Source: Acidimicrobiia bacterium | Lineage (GTDB): Bacteria > Actinomycetota > Acidimicrobiia > Spongiisociales > UBA11373 | NCBI GenBank assembly: GCA_016215655.1 | Contig: JACRIT010000077.1 | Location: forward strand, 1-64,000 | Direction: 5' to 3' | DNA length: 64,000 bases | In this document: in pieces, positions 59,672-64,000 of the stretch | How the letters are laid out: each line of letters opens with the position of its first letter | Position numbering within the stretch: the stretch's first letter is position 1 | Position numbers and translations under genes: made by a program | Notes under the pieces: generated by a model | Seen by the model: only the letters and a program-made list of their open reading frames with translations | Database searches by the model: none | What the model was told of the DNA's origin: nothing

Positions 59672-61288
59672 ATGGCATTCGAGATGATCCTGGTGGCATA
59701 CGTCCTCGGGTTCATCGCCTCGCGGGTCGGGCTTCCCCCGCTGGTGGGGTATCTGGTTGCGGGGTTCGTGCTCCACGAGATGGGCCACACCGCCGGCGAT
59801 GGTGTCGCCGCCATCGCCGACCTCGGGGTGCTGCTCCTGCTCTTCGGCATCGGCCTCAAGCTTCGGCCCGCCACCCTGGCCAAGCCCGTGGTGTGGGCGA
59901 CCACCACGGCTCACACCGTGGTCGCCAGCCTCCTCATCGGTGGTGCCCTGTTGGCCGCTGGCATCATCGGGCTCCCCCTCGCCGAGGATCTCGACCTCGG
60001 TCAGGCACTCGTACTCGGCTTCGCCCTGTCCTTTTCGAGCACGGTCGCCGCCGTCAAGGCCCTGGAGGACCGCAGCGAGTCGACCTCCCTCGCCGGCCGC
60101 ATCACCGTCGGCGTCCTCGTCGTGCAGGATGTGTTCGCGGTCGGCTACCTCGCCTTCACGACGGATGAACCGGTGTCATGGTGGGCTCCGGCCGTCGTCG
60201 CCGGGGTCGTCGTGCTCCGGCCGGTGTACGGCTGGTTCCTCACCCACACCGGCCACGGCGAGCTGTTTCCCCTGTTCGGCCTCGCCCTGGCGGCGGGGGT
60301 CGGCGCCGCCGGGTTCGATCTCGTCGGGCTCAAGCCCGACCTCGGAGCGCTGCTCGTCGGGGTGATCCTGGCCGGCCATGCCCGCAGTGGCGAGCTCGCC
60401 GATCGCATCCTGGCGCTGAAGGATCTGCTCCTCGTCGGGTTCTTCCTCTCCATCGGCCTGGCGGGGGTCCCTCCGGCGATCGCGTGGGGAATCGGCGGCG
60501 GACTGCTGCTGCTGCTCCCCCTCCAGGCGCTGGTCTTCCTCGTCGTCATCACCCGATTCCGGGTGCGCTCCCGCACCGCGCTCAACACGACACTGTCGCT
60601 GGCCACCTACAGCGAGTTCGGGCTCATCGTCGTCGTGGCAGCGGCCGCCGCAGGCGATCTCGAACCCGAGTGGGTGTCATCCATCGCCGTCGCCGTCGGT
60701 CTCTCGTTCGTCGGCGCCGCCATGCTCGTCCGATGGCGCGAAGCGGCGTACCGGATCGGCGGCTCGGTCCTGCCGCGGCTGGAACGCCACCCGCTTGATC
60801 CCGAGGACGCCGTCATCGACTTCGCCGGAGCCCGCGTCATCGTGTTCGGCATGGGCCGGGTCGGCGAAGGAGCGTACGACGAGGTGGCACGACGCCGGGG
60901 CGATGTCGTCGTGGTGGTGGATCGCAAGGCAGAGGTGGCGGCGGCACACCGCGCGGCCGGTCGCAACGTCGTGCGCGGCGATGCCCTCGATGGCGACTTC
61001 TGGTCCCGCGTCCGCTTCCACGAGGACGTCGAGCTCATCGTGGTGGCCCTCAACAGCCACACCGCCAATCTGGAATGCGTCGAACGGGCGCGGGCGCATC
61101 GTCCGCTCGCCCGGATCGCCGCCATCGCCGCCTATCCCGACGAGGTCGCCCAGCTGCGCCACGCCGGGGTCACCGTCGCCAGGAACCTGTATGAGGAAGC
61201 CGGGCAGGCGCTCGCCGACGACGCCCTGTCGATCCGCGAAGGGCGGGACCTGCCCGGCAGCCCCACGGCGGCCTCCGGTCCCGTCTGA
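59672..61288 (+). CDS. CPA2-family cation:proton antiporter with TrkA-N domain
   Basis: 538 aa. About eleven to twelve membrane helices form a Na_H_Exchanger/KefB-type domain (LGVLLLLFGIGLKLRPATL, ALSFSSTVAAVKALEDRSE, VGLKPDLGALLVGVILAGH). The cytoplasmic C-terminus is an RCK/TrkA-N NAD-binding domain (RVIVFGMGRVGEGAYDEVARR, NVVRGDALDGDFW). Probably K+ or Na+ efflux coupled to proton entry and gated by nucleotide. Confidence 0.93.
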   Translation: MAFEMILVAYVLGFIASRVGLPPLVGYLVAGFVLHEMGHTAGDGVAAIADLGVLLLLFGIGLKLRPATLAKPVVWATTTAHTVVASLLIGGALLAAGIIGLPLAEDLDLGQALVLGFALSFSSTVAAVKALEDRSESTSLAGRITVGVLVVQDVFAVGYLAFTTDEPVSWWAPAVVAGVVVLRPVYGWFLTHTGHGELFPLFGLALAAGVGAAGFDLVGLKPDLGALLVGVILAGHARSGELADRILALKDLLLVGFFLSIGLAGVPPAIAWGIGGGLLLLLPLQALVFLVVITRFRVRSRTALNTTLSLATYSEFGLIVVVAAAAAGDLEPEWVSSIAVAVGLSFVGAAMLVRWREAAYRIGGSVLPRLERHPLDPEDAVIDFAGARVIVFGMGRVGEGAYDEVARRRGDVVVVVDRKAEVAAAHRAAGRNVVRGDALDGDFWSRVRFHEDVELIVVALNSHTANLECVERARAHRPLARIAAIAAYPDEVAQLRHAGVTVARNLYEEAGQALADDALSIREGRDLPGSPTAASGPV

Positions 61289-61291
61289 TAC

Positions 61292-61729
61292 CTACCCGGG
61301 TCCCTGTCGCCGGCGCAGCTCCTCCTCGAGGGCGTCCGCGGCGTATCCCATGAGCGCCGCGTCCCACGGCTTGGAGCCGGCGATGATCGGCTGCTCGCGA
61401 GCGACGAGATCGGCCACCGGATCGCGCAGCGTGCGCGCCCAGGCTCGCCCGGTGGCGGTGGCATGCAGCGTGATGGTGGCGTCGGTGTTGACCGAGTACA
61501 CCCTGGCCTCCGCTTGGGGGTTGCCCCGCGATCCCTTCTCCCCGTAGACGAGGAGCACGCTCGGTGCGGGGAGGTCCTGGATTCCCCCGGTGGCGACGAA
61601 CTCCCCATCGAAGGCCCAGCCTCCGTTGAGGCCCGTGTCCACGTTGCGCACGATCTTCGCCCAGTTCTTGAGGCGCCCGTCGCCGACGAGCGGCACCTCG
61701 ATGGGCACGGTGAGATCGTCACTCATCAT
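61292..61729 (-). CDS. Hypothetical 145-aa protein
   Basis: Not recognised. Contains MMSDDLTVPIEVPLVGDGRLKNWAK, then FVATGGIQDLPAPSVLLVYGEKGSRGN and a polar C-terminus (EELRRRQGPG). Predicted beta-rich and cytoplasmic. ATG codons at 61729 and 61726 are equivalent. Convergent with the antiporter gene with a 3-bp gap; 18 bp after the 129-aa gene on the same strand, so the two are likely an operon. Confidence 0.65.
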   Translation of the reverse strand: MMSDDLTVPIEVPLVGDGRLKNWAKIVRNVDTGLNGGWAFDGEFVATGGIQDLPAPSVLLVYGEKGSRGNPQAEARVYSVNTDATITLHATATGRAWARTLRDPVADLVAREQPIIAGSKPWDAALMGYAADALEEELRRRQGPG

Positions 61730-61747
61730 TCGCGGTGGCCGGGGACA

Positions 61748-62137
61748 TCACCCGGCGCGGGTGATTCCGGCCTTCTTCAACACTGCGGCAGGCACCCCGC
61801 TCTCCCGCCACGCCGCATAGGTGATGCCCTTGCGCTCGCTGTAGGCCCGGGCGTGTTCGATGAATGCCGCTTCGAGCGCGGTGGTGTCGGCGGTGTCCTT
61901 GGTGGCGTCGAGTGCCTGCTGGGCATCGAGGCGAGCCTGGCGCAGATCGACGGCCTTCAGCGGATTCGCCTCCGCCGCGATCCGCCTCTCCAAGTCGGCG
62001 ACGCGTGCCGCCAGCGTCTCGGCGGTCACCGGCCGACCGGGGCGACGGGCGGCCAGGGCTCCGAGGTACTCCTTGATGGCCCGAGACTCGCGCCGACCAG
62101 CGGCGAGCGCAGCCTTGTGTTCGGCGGACATCGCCAT
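61748..62137 (-). CDS. Hypothetical 129-aa helical protein
   Basis: Not recognised by function. Strongly helical and charged (SAEHKAALAAGRRESRAIKEYL, TLAARVADLERRIAAEANPLKAV) with a C-terminal segment GITYAAWRESGVPAAVLKKAGI that resembles a small DNA-binding or nucleoid-type motif. ATG 62137 follows GGAGGTAATCGGC. Confidence 0.75.
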   Translation of the reverse strand: MAMSAEHKAALAAGRRESRAIKEYLGALAARRPGRPVTAETLAARVADLERRIAAEANPLKAVDLRQARLDAQQALDATKDTADTTALEAAFIEHARAYSERKGITYAAWRESGVPAAVLKKAGITRAG

Positions 62138-62285
62138 GCCGATTACCTCCAATGAGGGACGAATCTGCAGGCAGCATATCCCCGATGGCGCCGGTTCGGG
62201 ATCGGGTCGATACGAGGAAATGGCGAGCACTTGGCCCCGCTGATTTCGACTGCTCACCCCGGCACCGGTCCTATCGTGGCGACCC

Positions 62286-62588
62286 GTGACCAAGATCTCC
62301 GAAGGCCGACGCCGCCAGATCCTCGCCGAGGCGCTCACCGACGCCAGGGTACGCGCCGAAGCCAAGGGTCACCCGTTCGCCATCGAGTCCCGCGGGGACT
62401 TCGAGGCGATCTTCACCGTCACCCAGCCTCCCGATCATTGGCTCCACAAGCGCCTCACCATCCAATCGCTCGGGTTGTGGGCACCGGTGTGGTGGTACGC
62501 CACCCGCAAGGGCGACACCCCGAAGCGCTATCGGCTCGAGGTGGACGATGAGGGCGATCTGAGCATCACCCGGAGACGCCGGGGCTAG
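62286..62588 (+). CDS. Hypothetical 100-aa basic protein
   Basis: Not recognised. Starts at GTG 62286 with KISEGRRRQILAEALTDARVRAEA and contains a Trp-rich middle (HWLHKRLTIQSLGLWAPVWWY) and a basic tail (TRRRRG). Small, cytoplasmic. Divergent from the 129-aa gene. No recognisable domain. Confidence 0.65.
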   Translation: MTKISEGRRRQILAEALTDARVRAEAKGHPFAIESRGDFEAIFTVTQPPDHWLHKRLTIQSLGLWAPVWWYATRKGDTPKRYRLEVDDEGDLSITRRRRG

Positions 62589-62747
62589 CCGGGCACACCC
62601 GAGAGCCGCGATCCGGCCGACGGTTCGCGATGCCCGCTGGCGACTCCCCTCCCACGGCCGAACGCATCGATGCGCCGCGTCGATGTCCGAGGCCATCGAT
62701 CTCCTAGCCGCCAGATCTGTCGATAGAGTGCCCGGGGAGGGGAAGCC

Positions 62748-64000
62748 GTGAGTACCGAGCCCGAGATCCACATCACTCCGAACGGCCCGATCGAGGTCCG
62801 GGTCGACCTGCCGATCGTCCCCAAGCGGATCGTCCGGTCCGAAGCGGGCGAACCGATCACCTGGGCCACCGACCCCGCGCTCCCGCACCGCACCCCGGCA
62901 CGGCTGTGCCGATGCGGCGAGTCGGGCATCAAGCCCTTCTGCGACGGCTCCCACAAGGCAGCCGGATTCGACGGCACCGAGACGGCAGCCATCGAGTCGT
63001 TTGCGGCGCAGAGCACGACGATCGAAGGGCCTGACCTCAGGGTGCACCGCGCCGGGAGCCTGTGTGCCGACACCGGCTTCTGCGCCAATCACCTGAACCG
63101 CTGGAAGGACCTGCTCCCCAGGGCAGCAGACCCCGACATCCGCGTCGAGCTGGCGTCGATGGTGCAGCACTGCCCGTCGGGAACGCTCGTTCTCGAAATG
63201 GCCGGCGAGGTGATCGAGCCCGACCTGCCACGCGCCATCTCCCCGGTCGAAGACGGTCCATTGTGGGTCACCGGCGGCGTGACCATCGTCCGCAGCGACG
63301 GGATCACCCTCGAGACGCGCAATCGGGTGACCCTGTGCCGGTGCGGCCGGTCCGCCAACAAGCCGTTTTGCGACGGCACCCACAACGCGATCGGGTTCCA
63401 GGCGAAGAACGAACGGACCGCGGCGACGGTGCCGCTGACACCCGGGCCGGCTGGATCTCCCCCCGTCGCCGTACCGGGTGCGGCCCCGACCGCCCCGCAG
63501 CACCGGGTGCCCGCGTATCGGCGGGTGGTGGTCGGGGTCCACGATGCCACCACCGAGAGCACGTTTCGCGCCGCAGCCATGGTTGCCGAGGCGTCCGGCT
63601 CCGAGGTGGCCCTCGCCCATGTCGGCAGTGATGCCCCGGAGGTGATCCTCGAGGAGGCCCTTCGGCGCGCCGAGGCCGCCGGCGTGCCGGCCAAGCGGAT
63701 CACCCCTATGCACGAGCGAGGTGACCCCGCGGATGCCCTTCACGCAGTGGCCCGGCGCCGCGACGCTGGTCTGATCGTGGTCGGGCGCGGCGGCGATCGC
63801 CTCGCCCGACTCCCGGCGCGCGTCTCCCATCGCTCACCGTGCGACGTCCTCGTCGTGAGCCGAGCCGCTGGCGATCGGCCGCGCCGCTACCGCAAGATCC
63901 TCATCGCCACCGACGGGTCGAAGACGGCAGATCGGGCCGCCAGGCGCGGATACGATCTTGCCGCAGCGCTCGGAGCGACGGTGGAACTGCTCTTCGTGGG
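62748..64000 (+). CDS. CDGSH / ferredoxin-like / CDGSH / universal-stress-protein fusion (3' end outside window)
   Basis: Open from GTG 62748 (GGGGAGGGG upstream) to the window edge, at least 417 aa. CDGSH iron-sulfur motif 1 is CRCGESGIKPFCDGSH (about residue 58). Next is a divergent 4Fe-4S-like segment CADTGFCANHLNRW with a later VQHCPSGTLVLEM. CDGSH motif 2 is CRCGRSANKPFCDGTH (about residue 202). A Pro-rich linker leads to a first Usp domain (RRVVVGVHDATTEST, then LIVVGRGG and CDVLVVS) and the beginning of a second (KILIATDGSKTADRAARRGY). It joins a redox FeS sensor or carrier to Usp domains, a probable stress protein. Confidence 0.9.
   Translation, partial: MSTEPEIHITPNGPIEVRVDLPIVPKRIVRSEAGEPITWATDPALPHRTPARLCRCGESGIKPFCDGSHKAAGFDGTETAAIESFAAQSTTIEGPDLRVHRAGSLCADTGFCANHLNRWKDLLPRAADPDIRVELASMVQHCPSGTLVLEMAGEVIEPDLPRAISPVEDGPLWVTGGVTIVRSDGITLETRNRVTLCRCGRSANKPFCDGTHNAIGFQAKNERTAATVPLTPGPAGSPPVAVPGAAPTAPQHRVPAYRRVVVGVHDATTESTFRAAAMVAEASGSEVALAHVGSDAPEVILEEALRRAEAAGVPAKRITPMHERGDPADALHAVARRRDAGLIVVGRGGDRLARLPARVSHRSPCDVLVVSRAAGDRPRRYRKILIATDGSKTADRAARRGYDLAAALGATVELLFV

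Overview
The window looks like a chromosomal segment of a high-GC actinobacterium. An Acidimicrobiia-like member of Actinomycetota is my best guess, from gene content only. Supporting signs are F420/FMN-type enzymes (an LLM-class oxidoreductase, two PPOX-class proteins and an FrhB-like protein), Thr-rich linkers in exported proteins, a homogentisate dioxygenase and a UBP-type zinc-finger operon. I see no transposase, integrase, rRNA or CRISPR array. One tRNA (anticodon CAT) is present. Most of the DNA is coding, in short operons with many ATGA-type overlaps.

Positions 1-15100 and 23600-41500 hold what appears to be one catabolic programme for small hydroxy- or sugar-acids, carried on both strands. 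On the left are the end of a tartrate/isopropylmalate-type dehydrogenase, a GntR/FCD regulator with an Asp/Glu-racemase-family enzyme and an unidentified protein, a complete Liv-type ABC importer, a lactate-racemase-domain protein, a C_GCAxxG_C_C protein, and an operon of cupin, split transketolase, SDR, metallo-hydrolase and MFS transporter. On the right is a long minus-strand series: a UPF0261 protein, a PEP-utiliser with a phospho-histidine domain, an HprK-like P-loop protein, a three-subunit molybdenum hydroxylase, a cyclase-family hydrolase and a zinc alcohol dehydrogenase. A divergent semialdehyde dehydrogenase lies beside it. An archaeal-type GAPDH/PGK pair, a fumarylacetoacetate-hydrolase-family enzyme, a cupin, a Dabb protein and a Gfo/Idh/MocA oxidoreductase follow. 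The palindrome GATNATCGATNATC occurs in four promoter regions here (2571, 7635, 9790, 33789) and ties the blocks into one probable GntR regulon. The substrate is not identifiable from sequence alone.

Positions 15100-23500 hold mixed functions: a PHP phosphoesterase, an LLM oxidoreductase, a flavodoxin, two PPOX proteins, a large zinc-ribbon/adenylate-cyclase/AAA regulator and a lipocalin-like protein. Positions 41500-48000 carry a VIT-family transporter, a KorAB-type 2-oxoacid:ferredoxin oxidoreductase joined to an FrhB-like ferredoxin/F420 protein, and hmgA. Positions 48000-54350 carry a lytic-transglycosylase-like exported protein, a HIT protein, a decayed YceI gene, an EamA transporter, a succinate-semialdehyde-type dehydrogenase and a threonine-dehydratase-family enzyme.

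Positions 54400-64000 are signalling and stress genes: a response-regulator/thioredoxin-reductase-like fusion, a cyclic-nucleotide-binding histidine kinase, a UBP zinc finger, a MgtC/DUF4010 membrane protein, a cation:proton antiporter and, running off the end, a CDGSH-ferredoxin-CDGSH-USP-USP fusion.

A recurring non-coding signature is a set of degenerate tandem repeats in many intergenic gaps. They differ in sequence but share a 7-bp period.
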